DNA of 64,000 nucleotides from Streptomyces sp. DG2A-72 (GCF_030499575.1 NZ_JASTLC010000001.1:496001-560000); one strand, 5' to 3'. Shown: positions 7,862-16,468, counted from the stretch's first letter. Notes: a model not told the origin generated them from the sequence alone. A program made the numbers and translations.

Positions 7862-9535
7862 TCAGCCCGTCTGCTGCGCCGCCGCCCGCCCCGCCGCGCG
7901 CCCCGAGAACAGGCAGCCGCCGAGGAAGGTGCCCTCCAGGGCGTTGTAGCCGTGGACGCCGCCGCCGCCGAAGCCGGCTACCTCGCCGGCCGCGTAGAGG
8001 CCGTCGACCGGCTGTCCGTCGGCGCCCAGGGCGCGGGATTCGAGGTCGGTCTGGATGCCGCCGAGGGTCTTGCGGGTCAGGACGTGCAGCTTGACGCCGA
8101 TCAGGGGTCCTGCGGCCGGGTCGAGGATGCGGTGCGGGGTCGCGACCCTGCCGAGGCGGTCGCCGATGTAGCGGCGGGCGTTGCGGATGCCCTGGACCTG
8201 GGAGTCCTTCGCGTAGGGGTTGGCGATCTGCAGGTCGCGTGCCTCGATCTGGCGCCGTACCTCGGCCGCGTCGAGAAGCGGCTTCTCGGTCAACTGGTTC
8301 ATCTTCTCGACCAGTTGGTCCAGGGTCGGGGCCACGACGAAGTCCGCTCCCTTGCGCAGGAACGCGTCGACCGGTCCCGGCGCGCCCTTGCCCAGCACGC
8401 GCTCGCGCAGGAACGCCTTGCGGTCCTTGGAGGTGATGTCGGGGTTCTGCTCGGAACCCGACAGGGCGAACTCCTTCTCGATGATCTTCTGGGTGAGGAT
8501 GAACCAGGAGTGGTCGTATCCGGCGATGTCCCCGGTGGTGCGCAGATGCTTGAGGGTGCCGAGGGTGTCGTAGCCGGGCAGGCACGGGTCGGGCAGTCGG
8601 CGGCCGAGAGCGTCGAACCACAACGAGGACGGGCCGGGCAGGATGCGGATGCCGTGGCCGGGCCAGATCGGGTCCCAGTTCTGCAGGCCCTCGGTGTAGT
8701 GCCACATGCGGTCGCGGTTGACCAGCCGTACGCCGGCCCGGTCGCTGATGTCGAGCATGCGGCCGTCGACGTAGGCCGGTACGCCGGTGACCATCTCCGT
8801 GGGCGCGGTGCCGAGGCGTTCGGGCCAGTAGCGGCGGACGATGTCGTGGTTGGCGCCGATGCCGCCGGTGGTGACGACGACGGCCTGGGCGGTGAGTTCG
8901 AACTCGCCGATCCGGTCGCGGTTGGAGGCGACACCGCGGGCCGAGCGGTCCTCGGCGAGGACCGTGCCGCGCACGCCGCGCACCGAGCCCTCCTCGACGA
9001 CGAGTTCGTCCACCTGGTGCCGGTGGTAGAAGGTGAGCAGCCCGTCGCGCGCCGCCTGCTTGGCGTGGCCGACGAAGGGCTCGACGACACCCGTGCCCGT
9101 GCCCCAGGCGATATGGAAGCGGGGGACGGAGTTGCCGTGCCCGTCGGCCCGCAGGTCGCCGCGCTCCGCCCAGCCGACGGTGGGCAGGAACGAGATGCCG
9201 TGCCCGGCGAGCCACGAGCGCTTCTCCCCCGCCGCGAACTCGACGTAGGCCCGCGCCCAGCGCACCGCCCAGGAGTCCTCGTCGTCGACGCGGTCGAACT
9301 GCGCGCTGCCCTGCCAGTCGTTCCAGGCGAGGTCGAAGGAGTCCTTGATGCCCAGGCGCCGCTGTTCCGGGGAGTCGACCAGGAACAGCCCGCCGAAGGA
9401 CCAGAACGCCTGGCCGCCGAGGTTGGCGGCGTTCTCCTGGTCGACCAGGGCGACCCTGCGGCCCCGGCTGGTGAGTTCGTGCGCCGCGACCAGGCCGGCG
9501 AGGCCCGCTCCGACGACGATGACATCGGCATCCAT
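7862..9535 (-). CDS. FAD-binding dehydrogenase (ketosteroid-dehydrogenase-like)
   Basis: 557 residues. N-terminal dinucleotide-binding GAGLAG at residues 9-14 after VIVV, an acidic residue closing the ADP fold (VALVDQE), and a C-terminal FAD segment with GLYAAGEVAGFGGGGVHG. This is the FAD_binding_2 (fumarate reductase/3-ketosteroid dehydrogenase) architecture, in the long FAD-binding-dehydrogenase subgroup common in actinomycetes. ATG 9535 is preceded by a GAGGAAAGGG stretch. The gene follows the TetR gene by 18 bp, so it is probably in one repressible operon. Substrate unknown; an unsaturated-ring or steroid-like compound would fit the family. Confidence 0.88.
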   Translation of the reverse strand: MDADVIVVGAGLAGLVAAHELTSRGRRVALVDQENAANLGGQAFWSFGGLFLVDSPEQRRLGIKDSFDLAWNDWQGSAQFDRVDDEDSWAVRWARAYVEFAAGEKRSWLAGHGISFLPTVGWAERGDLRADGHGNSVPRFHIAWGTGTGVVEPFVGHAKQAARDGLLTFYHRHQVDELVVEEGSVRGVRGTVLAEDRSARGVASNRDRIGEFELTAQAVVVTTGGIGANHDIVRRYWPERLGTAPTEMVTGVPAYVDGRMLDISDRAGVRLVNRDRMWHYTEGLQNWDPIWPGHGIRILPGPSSLWFDALGRRLPDPCLPGYDTLGTLKHLRTTGDIAGYDHSWFILTQKIIEKEFALSGSEQNPDITSKDRKAFLRERVLGKGAPGPVDAFLRKGADFVVAPTLDQLVEKMNQLTEKPLLDAAEVRRQIEARDLQIANPYAKDSQVQGIRNARRYIGDRLGRVATPHRILDPAAGPLIGVKLHVLTRKTLGGIQTDLESRALGADGQPVDGLYAAGEVAGFGGGGVHGYNALEGTFLGGCLFSGRAAGRAAAQQTG

Positions 9536-9553
9536 GGCGAGAAGTCCCTTTCC

Positions 9554-10180
9554 TCATACGGCGGCGTCGCTGCCGTCGGTCAGCAGCGCGGTGAGCAGTT
9601 GCTTGAGCCAGACGCGAGCGTGCTCGACGTCCCGGTCCAGCAGCAGTTGGGTGGTGACCCCGTCGTACGCGGCTACCACCGCGTGCGCGGCGGCGTCGAT
9701 GTCGCCCAGTACGGCGGGCAGTTCGGTGTGGCCCCGGGCGCGGGCGAGCCGTTCCGCGATGGCGCCGCGCAGCCGCGCCCGGTGCTCCAGCAGGGTCCGC
9801 GCGACGTCCGGGTCACGGGCGGCGTGCACCAGGAAGTCCGTCTTCACCAGCAGCCAGTCCCGGTCGAGCAGCAGCACCTCGGTGACGCGGTCGACGGCGG
9901 CGGGCACGTCGAGGTCGGGGCCGTCGAGGGCGAGCGCCCCGGACACCTGCTCGGCGATCAGGTCGGCGCGCTGCCGGTAGAGGGCGAAGAACAGCTCGTC
10001 GAGGCTGGCGAAGTTCGAGTAGAAAGCGCCCCGGCTGTACCCGGCCGCCTCGCAGACCTCCTCGATCGAGACCCGGCCGAAGCCCTTGGCCGCGAAGACC
10101 GCGAACGCGGCGTCGAGCAGGTTCGCGCGCGTGCGGACACGGCGCCTGGTCACGCGCCCGGTCGTCGCCTCCGCCACCAT
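9554..10180 (-). CDS. TetR-family repressor
   Basis: 208 residues. The N-terminal helix-turn-helix (about 17-60) reads RANLLDAAFAVFAAKGF, then SIEEVCEAAGYSRGAFYSNF. The remainder is the variable all-helical ligand and dimer domain. First gene of a two-gene operon with the FAD-binding dehydrogenase; a tandem pair of perfect inverted repeats lies 17 bp upstream of its ATG, indicating autorepression together with the enzyme. A ligand related to the dehydrogenase substrate is the natural guess. Confidence 0.93.
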   Translation of the reverse strand: MVAEATTGRVTRRRVRTRANLLDAAFAVFAAKGFGRVSIEEVCEAAGYSRGAFYSNFASLDELFFALYRQRADLIAEQVSGALALDGPDLDVPAAVDRVTEVLLLDRDWLLVKTDFLVHAARDPDVARTLLEHRARLRGAIAERLARARGHTELPAVLGDIDAAAHAVVAAYDGVTTQLLLDRDVEHARVWLKQLLTALLTDGSDAAV

Positions 10181-10196
10181 GCCCCGCCTTTCGTTC

Positions 10197-10229
10197 GATA
10201 CGGGAATGTATCCGATACACGAACGTATC
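10197..10229. promoter_or_regulatory. Tandem TetR-type operator
   Basis: Two perfect palindromic half-site pairs GATAC-N6-GTATC lie side by side at 10197-10212 and 10214-10229, centres 17 bp apart, just upstream of the TetR gene and about 75 bp before the divergent dioxygenase gene. Two helically spaced 16-bp operators suit cooperative binding of two repressor dimers. Operator role is inferred; the repeats are visible. Confidence 0.75.
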
Positions 10230-10302
10230 CAAAGGGCGGGGACATCAAGAGTTCACGCATTCTCATGGGAACAAATTTTCGAATAAGGGGTACGCTGGAT
10301 CC

Positions 10303-10932
10303 ATGACCACGCACCTCCAGGGCTCGCTCTTCGACCAGGCGGACCGGCTCCGGCTCGGCTCCCTCGACGGGATGCGCCGCACCGAGCTGGGCCGCGGCGC
10401 GTGGATCGACGTCCTGCCCGGGTGGCTCGAAGGCTCCGACGCCCTGTTCGAACAGCTGGCGGACGAGGTGCCGTGGCGTGCGGAACGGCGCACGATGTAC
10501 GACCACGTAGTCGACGTACCTCGACTGCTGGCGTTCTACGGCGCCGACGACCCGCTGCCGCACCCCGTGCTGGACGAGGCGCGCGACACGCTCTCGGCGC
10601 ACTACGCCGACGAACTCGGCGAACCCTTCACCACGGCCGGCCTGTGCTATTACCGCGACGGCCGCGACAGCGTCGCCTGGCACGGCGACCGGATCGGACG
10701 GGGCGCCCGGGAGGACACGATGGTCGCGATCCTCTCCGTCGGCTCACCCCGTGATCTGCTGCTGCGTCCCCTGCGCGGCGGCGGCGACACGATCCGGCGT
10801 CCGCTGGGCCACGGGGACCTCATCGTGATGGGCGGCTCCTGCCAGCGGACCTGGGAGCACGCCGTACCGAAGACCGCACGGGCCGCGGGACCGCGCATCA
10901 GCGTGCAGTTCCGCCCGGACGGCGTGCACTGA
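10303..10932 (+). CDS. AlkB-like 2-oxoglutarate/Fe(II) dioxygenase
   Basis: 209 residues. The double-stranded beta-helix metal site is complete: His127 and Asp129 in WHGDRIG, His186 in TWEHAVPK, and the 2-oxoglutarate-binding arginines Arg198 and Arg204 in RISVQFRP. AlkB homologues oxidatively demethylate alkylated bases in DNA or RNA; actinomycete members of this size are assumed to be repair enzymes. An AAGGGG site precedes ATG 10303. Divergent from the TetR operon; the shared intergenic region might give it partial co-regulation. Confidence 0.88.
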   Translation: MTTHLQGSLFDQADRLRLGSLDGMRRTELGRGAWIDVLPGWLEGSDALFEQLADEVPWRAERRTMYDHVVDVPRLLAFYGADDPLPHPVLDEARDTLSAHYADELGEPFTTAGLCYYRDGRDSVAWHGDRIGRGAREDTMVAILSVGSPRDLLLRPLRGGGDTIRRPLGHGDLIVMGGSCQRTWEHAVPKTARAAGPRISVQFRPDGVH

Positions 10933-10965
10933 GGCGGAGAGGCGGCCGCTTCGGATGCGCGCGGG

Positions 10966-10998
10966 GGCTGCCTCCGGGGGACGGTGCCGGAGGCAGCC
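10966..10998. terminator. Rho-independent-like hairpin after the AlkB gene
   Basis: A perfect 12-bp stem (10966-10977 with 10987-10998) and 9-base loop begins 33 bp past the AlkB stop. No T-run follows, as is common in Streptomyces. The remainder of the 10933-11360 gap holds no convincing gene: an intergenic repeat at 11142 and a minus-strand open tail ending at 10999 that I cannot identify. Confidence 0.6.
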
Positions 10999-11141
10999 TC
11001 ACCCCCTGACGGAACCCTGTCGTCCCTTCGCCGGGCTCGGCTCCCGGTACTCGATCCGCAGCCGCGGCCCGGGCGGTTTCGCCCGTGAGCGCCTGCCTTC
11101 GGCGACGAACCAGGCCGGGCATGGTCCGCTGCTGTGCTGCA

Positions 11142-11190
11142 GCGCCGTAAAGGGTCGCGGGGCTGTATTGATGTGCGGCTATCGCCGCCC
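11142..11190 (+). repeat. Intergenic palindromic repeat, long form, copy 1
   Basis: Carries the core GCGGGGCTGTATTGATGTG followed by a small GCGGCT...CGCCGC stem. The same core recurs at 40626 and, inverted, at 57066. The closing GGGGC hairpin is degenerate here (GCGCCGTAAAGGGTCGC). Located between the AlkB and metallo-hydrolase genes. Confidence 0.7.
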
Positions 11191-11360
11191 GGCCGGTCGG
11201 GGGCGCGTTGCTGCCGGCTGGTGCAGGGTGGGACGCGTCGATTCCCTCAAGTACCCCGTGATCGTGGCCTGTTCCCCAGGCGGTGACCCTCCGGGCGCCG
11301 GGCCGCTCGCCTTCTGCTTTGCTGGTGCCGTCGGGCAGGGACCTCACACGCGGGACGATC

Positions 11361-12107
11361 ATGCGGGCAGCAGTGGAGCAAGTCGCCGACGGCACCTACC
11401 TGGTGCACGGCAGCAACACGAACTGGGTGATCCTGAGCGAGGGGGACGCCGTCACGCTGATCGACACGGGCTACCCCGGGGACCGGGAGCTGCTTCTCGC
11501 TTCCCTTGCGGAGGTGGGCAGTTCGCCGGAGGCGGTGACGGCGGTACTGATCACGCACGCCCACAACGACCACCTGGGTTCCGCCGAGCACCTGCGTGGC
11601 ACGTACGGCACGCCCGTCTACCTGCACGAGGCCGAAGTGCCGCACGCCCGCCGTGATTTCCTGCACCAGGTGTCCGTCGGCCAGGTCCTCGGGAACGGCT
11701 GGCGTCCGGGCGTCCTGCCGTGGGCCGTGCATGCCCTGCGGGTCGGCGGCACCGCCCATGTCCCCGTCGCCGAACCGCAGCCGTTCCCGGCGCAGGGGCC
11801 GCTCGACCTGCCCGGCCGCCCCGTCCCCGTACACACGCCCGGCCATACGCTCGGCCACACCGCCTACCACCTCCCGGGCACCGGAGTGGTGATCTCCGGC
11901 GACGCCCTGGTCAGCGGCCACCCCACCTCGCGCGCCACGGGGCCCCAGCTGCTGCCGGGCATGTTCCATCACGAACGCGCCCGCGCCGTGACCTCGCTGG
12001 AGACCCTGGAGGGCCTCGACGGCGACGTCCTGGTCCCCGGGCACGGGCCGGTGCACCGCGGTCCAGTACGTGAGGCGGCACGGCACGCACGGGAGCGCGC
12101 ACTCTAG
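11361..12107 (+). CDS. MBL-fold metallo-hydrolase
   Basis: 248 residues from ATG 11361. The zinc-binding motif HAHNDHLG (His66, His68, Asp70, His71) is intact, followed by a further metal His in HTPGHTLGH and GD in ISGDAL, then PGHGPVH near the C-terminus. Longer open sequence upstream to 11283 runs through intergenic DNA and is unlikely to be coding. The family hydrolyses thioesters, lactones or similar; nothing here narrows the substrate. The DUF4032 gene starts 10 bp after its stop, so the two may be co-transcribed. Confidence 0.85.
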   Translation: MRAAVEQVADGTYLVHGSNTNWVILSEGDAVTLIDTGYPGDRELLLASLAEVGSSPEAVTAVLITHAHNDHLGSAEHLRGTYGTPVYLHEAEVPHARRDFLHQVSVGQVLGNGWRPGVLPWAVHALRVGGTAHVPVAEPQPFPAQGPLDLPGRPVPVHTPGHTLGHTAYHLPGTGVVISGDALVSGHPTSRATGPQLLPGMFHHERARAVTSLETLEGLDGDVLVPGHGPVHRGPVREAARHARERAL

Positions 12108-12117
12108 AGTTCTGGCC

Positions 12118-13350
12118 ATGGCATTGCAGATCAGCGCGACCAACCCGGAGCACCCCGCGCTCCTCCTCGAGCTGCCGTGGGACGTGCCCCTGGAGAAGTG
12201 GCCCGAGGAGTACCTCGTCCCGCTGCCGCGCGGCATCTCCCGCCACGTGGTGCGCTACGCCCGGGCCGGCTCCGAGGTCATCGCCGTCAAGGAGCTGGCC
12301 GAACGGCCCGCGCTGCGCGAGTACGAGCTGCTGCGCGACCTGGACCGGATCGGCATCCCCGCGGTCGACCCCCTCGCCGTGGTCACCGGCCGCGCCGACA
12401 AGGACGGGGCGCCGCTGGAACCGGTGCTGATCACCCGGCATCTGGGCGGCTCGATGCCGTACCGCTCGATGTTCGAGACGACGATGCGCCCGGCCACCAT
12501 GCACCGCCTCATGGACGCCCTGGCCGTGCTGCTCGTCCGGCTGCACCTGGCCGGGTTCGCCTGGGGCGACTGCTCGCTGTCCAACACGCTCTTCCGGCGG
12601 GACGCGGGCGCCTACGCCGCGTATCTCGTGGACGCCGAGACCGGTGATCTGCATCCGCAGCTCAGCAGCGGACAGCGCGACTACGACCTCGACCTCGCCC
12701 GGGTCAACATCAGCGGCGAGCTGCTGGACCTGGAGGCGTCGGGGGCGCTGCACCCGTCCGTCGACCCGATCGAGTTCGGCACCGAGATCTGCGGACGCTA
12801 CCGGGACCTGTGGGACGAGCTGACCCGCACCTCGGTCTACCCGGCGGGCAAGTACCACTACATAGAGCGCCGGATACGCCGCCTGAACGAGCTCGGTTTC
12901 GACGTGGCCGAGATGCAGATCGAGCACAACTCCAACGGTGACACGGTCACCTTCGTGCCCAAGGTCGTCGACGCGGGCCACCACCAGCGCCAGCTGCTCC
13001 GGCTGACCGGCCTCGACACCGAGGAGAACCAGGCGCGGCGGCTCCTGAACGACCTGGAGAGCTGGATGGCCACCCAGGACGACTACGCCCCGGGCGACCC
13101 CCTCGGCGCCCGCCCCGAGGTGCTCGCCCACCGCTGGGTGCGGGACGTGTTCCGTCCCACCGTGCGCGCGGTGCCGCCGGAGCTGCGCGGCTCGATGGAC
13201 GCGGCCGAGATCTACCACGAGCTGCTCGAACACCGCTGGTACCTGTCCGAGCGTGCCCAGCACGACATCGGGCTGGACACGGTGGTGGCGGACTACGTGA
13301 AGAACATCCTGCCCAAGACGCGCGAGACGCTGCAGCCGACAGGCGAGTGA
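12118..13350 (+). CDS. DUF4032 protein with kinase-like (Kdo/WaaP-type) fold
   Basis: 410 residues from ATG 12118. The N-terminal half resembles lipopolysaccharide-kinase-type small kinases: a Lys in VIAVKELAE, a catalytic-loop-like FAWGDCSLSNTLF, and VDAETGDL in the position of the metal-binding DFG. The C-terminal half (about 225-400) is the DUF4032 region typical of actinomycetes. Whether it phosphorylates anything is unknown. Ends 1 bp from the convergent stress-protein gene. Confidence 0.85.
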   Translation: MALQISATNPEHPALLLELPWDVPLEKWPEEYLVPLPRGISRHVVRYARAGSEVIAVKELAERPALREYELLRDLDRIGIPAVDPLAVVTGRADKDGAPLEPVLITRHLGGSMPYRSMFETTMRPATMHRLMDALAVLLVRLHLAGFAWGDCSLSNTLFRRDAGAYAAYLVDAETGDLHPQLSSGQRDYDLDLARVNISGELLDLEASGALHPSVDPIEFGTEICGRYRDLWDELTRTSVYPAGKYHYIERRIRRLNELGFDVAEMQIEHNSNGDTVTFVPKVVDAGHHQRQLLRLTGLDTEENQARRLLNDLESWMATQDDYAPGDPLGARPEVLAHRWVRDVFRPTVRAVPPELRGSMDAAEIYHELLEHRWYLSERAQHDIGLDTVVADYVKNILPKTRETLQPTGE

Positions 13351-13351
13351 C

Positions 13352-14224
13352 TCACGCGGGCGGGACCACGGCCACCGGGCAGTCCGCGTGATGCAGGATC
13401 CCGTGGGCGACCGAGCCGATCCGTGCGCCGACGGCGGTACGGCGGGCCCGGCGGCCGACGACCATCAGCTGGGCCTGCCCGGCCACCTCCAGCAGCACCT
13501 GCCCGGCGCTGCCCATCTCCACGTGCTCCACCACCGGGACGTCCGGGAAGCGGTCCCGCCACGGCTGCACCGCCGCGGCCAGTGCCTTCTTCTCGTACGG
13601 CTCCAGGCCCCCGGCCTCGTCGAGCAGCTTCAGCGAGGCCGGGCTGTAGGAGAACACCGGCGGCAGCGTCCAGGCGCGTACGGCACGGACGGTCGCCCCG
13701 CGCGCGGCTGCCGTCTCGAACGCGAACCGCAGCACGGCGGCACTGTCGTCCGGGTCGCCCTGCTGGCCCACGACGACCTGACGGCCCGCGGCCTCGGCGG
13801 CCGGCTCGTCCTCCGCCCGTACGAGGACGACGGGACCGGTGGCCCCGGCGATGACCTGCTGTCCGACCGAGCCGAGCAGGAAGCCGACGACCCGGCCGTG
13901 GCCGCGCGAGCCGAGCACCAGCATCTCGGCGTCGGCCGCCGCGGCGGCCAGGGTGTCGACCGGGCCGCCTTCGAGGACGTCGGTCGTCACGTCGAGCTCC
14001 GGGTGCCGCTCGGTGACGGTCCGGGCGGCCTCCGCCACGGCCGTGCGCACCCATCCGGCCTGGCTGTCGGCGTCCCCGGCGTCGATCGCCTCGTGCGGCT
14101 GGAACCGCCAGGCGTGCACCACCCGCAGCGGCAGCCCGCGACGGACCGCCTCGCGGGCTGCCCAGGCCAGCGCGGCGTGGCTCTCCTCCGTACCGTCGAC
14201 CCCTGCCGTGATCGGGCGTGTCAT
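13352..14224 (-). CDS. Universal stress protein, tandem UspA domains
   Basis: 290 residues made of two UspA domains (about 1-140 and 148-290). The first has the ATP-binding glycine pattern in GSRGHGRVVGFLLGSV; the second has a variant, GRRARRTAVGARIGSV, with arginines near the phosphate loop. ATG 14224 follows AGGGAGGC at good spacing; the same frame continues far upstream only as antisense of other genes. Tandem Usp proteins in actinobacteria accumulate in hypoxia, stationary phase or stress. Three exact 14-bp direct repeats lie just upstream of the ribosome binding site. Confidence 0.92.
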   Translation of the reverse strand: MTRPITAGVDGTEESHAALAWAAREAVRRGLPLRVVHAWRFQPHEAIDAGDADSQAGWVRTAVAEAARTVTERHPELDVTTDVLEGGPVDTLAAAAADAEMLVLGSRGHGRVVGFLLGSVGQQVIAGATGPVVLVRAEDEPAAEAAGRQVVVGQQGDPDDSAAVLRFAFETAAARGATVRAVRAWTLPPVFSYSPASLKLLDEAGGLEPYEKKALAAAVQPWRDRFPDVPVVEHVEMGSAGQVLLEVAGQAQLMVVGRRARRTAVGARIGSVAHGILHHADCPVAVVPPA

Positions 14225-14236
14225 GCGGCTGCCTCC

Positions 14237-14278
14237 CTGTATTGCGGTCGCTGTATTGCGGTCGCTGTATTGCGGTCG
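14237..14278. repeat. Three tandem 14-bp repeats upstream of the Usp gene
   Basis: CTGTATTGCGGTCG occurs three times with no gap (14237-14250, 14251-14264, 14265-14278) inside the 87-bp divergent region between the Usp and VOC genes. Each unit puts an AT-rich TGTATT at the same phase. It may be a regulator array or simply slippage. Confidence 0.85.
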
Positions 14279-14311
14279 CTTCGTCGGAACAGTCTTCACT
14301 ACGCTGCCCGG

Positions 14312-14668
14312 ATGGGCCTCGAATGGGAGCAAGTCAACGTCGACGCGGCCGACGCGGTTGCCCTGGGCCGCTGGTGGGCCGAGGCGCTGGGGTGGGTGGT
14401 GATCAACGATTCGCCCGAGGAGTTCGAGATCCGGCCGCGGGAGGACCGCCTGCCCGGGCTGATCTTCGGCCCGGTTCCCGAGGGCAAGACGGTCAAGAAC
14501 CGGCTGCACCTCGACTTCCGCCCCGACGACCAGGAGGCCGAGGTCGCCCGTTTCCTCGCGCTCGGCGCCCGGCACGCGGACGTCGGCCAGACAGGCGAGG
14601 AGAGCTGGGTCACCCTTGCCGACCCGGAGGGCAACGAGTTCTGTGTGCTGAGCTCGCGGCGCCGCTGA
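14312..14668 (+). CDS. Small VOC/glyoxalase-like protein
   Basis: 118 residues from ATG 14312. One glyoxalase-fold unit: starts LEWEQVNVDAADAVALGRWW, has LHLDFRPDD in the second strand and ends WVTLADPEGNEFCVL, the usual C-terminal metal-site strand with its glutamate absent from the canonical place but DPEGNEFC conserved. This subgroup (glyoxalase_6-like) is abundant in Streptomyces and functionally unassigned. Confidence 0.8.
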   Translation: MGLEWEQVNVDAADAVALGRWWAEALGWVVINDSPEEFEIRPREDRLPGLIFGPVPEGKTVKNRLHLDFRPDDQEAEVARFLALGARHADVGQTGEESWVTLADPEGNEFCVLSSRRR

Positions 14669-14791
14669 CGGGCTCCGGCCTCCCGCATGCCTGAGCGAAG
14701 CGGGACGATCGAACATACGATGGGCGGGAGCCGGCGCGGCGGGACGGGGTCGCCGTACCGCGAATCCGAACGCTCTCGGGGTGGGAGACGT

Positions 14792-16468
14792 ATGGCACAG
14801 GCCGCCGACGCAGCGCGGACCGTCATCATGACCGTCGACGACGACCCGGGAGTCTCCCGCGCCGTCGCCCGCGACCTGCGGCGCCGCTACGGCGGTTCGT
14901 ACCGGATCGTGCGCGCGGAGTCCGGCGAGTCCGCGCTGGACGCCCTGCGTGAGCTGAAGCTGCGCGGCGATCTGGTGGCCGTGATCCTGGCCGACTACCG
15001 CATGCCGCAGATGAACGGCATCGAGTTCCTGGAGCAGGCCCTGGACGTCTATCCGGGCGCACGGCGGGTGCTGCTGACCGCGTACGCGGACACGAACGCG
15101 GCGATCGACGCGATCAACGTCGTCGACCTCGACCACTATCTGCTCAAGCCGTGGGATCCGCCCGAGGAGAAGCTCTATCCGGTCCTCGACGATCTGCTGG
15201 AGGCCTGGCGGTGCAGCGACTACCGGCCGGTGCCCAGCACCAAGGTGGTCGGGCACCGCTGGTCGGCGCGTTCCTCGGACGTACGGGAGTTCCTGGCCCG
15301 CAACCAGGTGCCGTACCGCTGGTACTCGGCCGACGAACCCGAGGGGCGGCGGCTGCTGGCTGCCGCCGGTCAGGACGGGCAGCGACTGCCGGTGGTGATC
15401 ACCGCGGACGGCACGCTCCTCGTCGAGCCGGACGCGCCGGAGCTCGCCGCCCGTGTCGGGCTGGCGACCACGCCGACGGCCGACTTCTACGACCTCGTCG
15501 TGATCGGGGGCGGTCCGGCCGGGCTGGGCGCGGCGGTGTACGGAGCCTCGGAGGGGCTGCGGACGGTGCTCGTGGAGCGGTCGGCGACCGGCGGGCAGGC
15601 CGGGCAGAGTTCGCGGATCGAGAACTACCTGGGCTTCCCGGACGGCGTCTCGGGGGCGCAGCTCACCGACCGGGCCCGGCGGCAGGCCGCCAAGTTCGAC
15701 GCCGAGATCCTCACCGCGCGCGAGGTGACGGGGCTGGAGATCAGCGGCGCGGCACGGGTCGTACGGTTCTCGGACGGGTCGGCGATCGCCGCGCACAGCG
15801 TGATCCTGGCGACGGGAGTGTCGTACCGGCAGTTGCAGGCGCCGGGCACGGCCGATCTGACCGGGTGCGGGGTGTTCTACGGTTCGGCGCTGACCGAGGC
15901 GGCTTCCTGCCAGGGGCACGACGTGTACATCGTCGGCGGCGCCAACTCCGCCGGGCAGGCGGCGATGTACCTGGCCAGGGGTGCCAAGTCGGTCACCCTG
16001 CTGGTGCGCGGAACGGACCTGTCGGCGTCGATGTCGTACTACCTGACCCAGCAGATCGACGAGGCGCCCAACATCTCGGTCCGCACCTGCACCGTCGTGG
16101 AGGCCGCGCACGGTTCGGAGCGCCTGGAGCAGCTGACCCTGCGGGACACGGAGAGCGGGCGGACCGAACTCGTCGACGCGCAGTGGATGTTCGTGTTCAT
16201 CGGCGCGGCTCCGCTCACCGACTGGCTGGACGGCACCGTGCTGCGGGACGAGCACGGGTTCATCCTGGCCGGGCCCGATCTCTCCCCGGACGGGCGGCCG
16301 CCGGCGGGCTGGGAGCTGGACCGGCCGCCGTACCACCTGGAGACCAACATCCCCGGCGTGTTCGTGGCGGGCGACGCGCGTGCCGAGTCCGCCAAGCGCG
16401 TCGCGTCCGCCGTCGGAGAGGGAGCCATGGCCGTGATGCTCGTCCACCGGTATCTGGAGCAGTCGTGA
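14792..16468 (+). CDS. Fused response regulator / thioredoxin-reductase-like flavoprotein
   Basis: 558 residues from ATG 14792 (GGGAG 6 bp upstream). Order: receiver domain 10-140 with Asp16-Asp18 and phospho-acceptor Asp68 in ILADYRMP; a middle region 150-225 resembling a glutaredoxin-type fold (VVGHRWSARSSDVREFLARN) with no CxxC; then a thioredoxin-reductase-like FAD/NAD(P)H module 233-555 with IGGGPAGLG, GGQAGQSSRIENYLGFP, YIVGGANSAGQAA and a C-terminal GVFVAGDAR. The redox-active CATC of true thioredoxin reductases is replaced by GVFYGSALTEAAS. It is likely an NAD(P)H-flavin enzyme or sensor controlled by phosphorylation from the next gene's kinase. Its stop overlaps the kinase start. Confidence 0.93.
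   Translation: MAQAADAARTVIMTVDDDPGVSRAVARDLRRRYGGSYRIVRAESGESALDALRELKLRGDLVAVILADYRMPQMNGIEFLEQALDVYPGARRVLLTAYADTNAAIDAINVVDLDHYLLKPWDPPEEKLYPVLDDLLEAWRCSDYRPVPSTKVVGHRWSARSSDVREFLARNQVPYRWYSADEPEGRRLLAAAGQDGQRLPVVITADGTLLVEPDAPELAARVGLATTPTADFYDLVVIGGGPAGLGAAVYGASEGLRTVLVERSATGGQAGQSSRIENYLGFPDGVSGAQLTDRARRQAAKFDAEILTAREVTGLEISGAARVVRFSDGSAIAAHSVILATGVSYRQLQAPGTADLTGCGVFYGSALTEAASCQGHDVYIVGGANSAGQAAMYLARGAKSVTLLVRGTDLSASMSYYLTQQIDEAPNISVRTCTVVEAAHGSERLEQLTLRDTESGRTELVDAQWMFVFIGAAPLTDWLDGTVLRDEHGFILAGPDLSPDGRPPAGWELDRPPYHLETNIPGVFVAGDARAESAKRVASAVGEGAMAVMLVHRYLEQS

Noticed and set aside
7952..10306. 784-codon plus-strand frame opposite the FAD dehydrogenase and TetR genes
   Set aside because: No recognisable domain and biased composition; the minus strand matches two known families.
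14237..14278. CRISPR-like array
   Set aside because: The three 14-bp repeats have no spacers and no cas genes are present.
13352..16447. Continuous minus-strand open frame of about 1030 codons upstream of the Usp gene
   Set aside because: It is antisense to the VOC and flavoprotein genes; only the last 290 codons after ATG 14224 have a ribosome binding site and family match. Long antisense frames are expected at this G+C.
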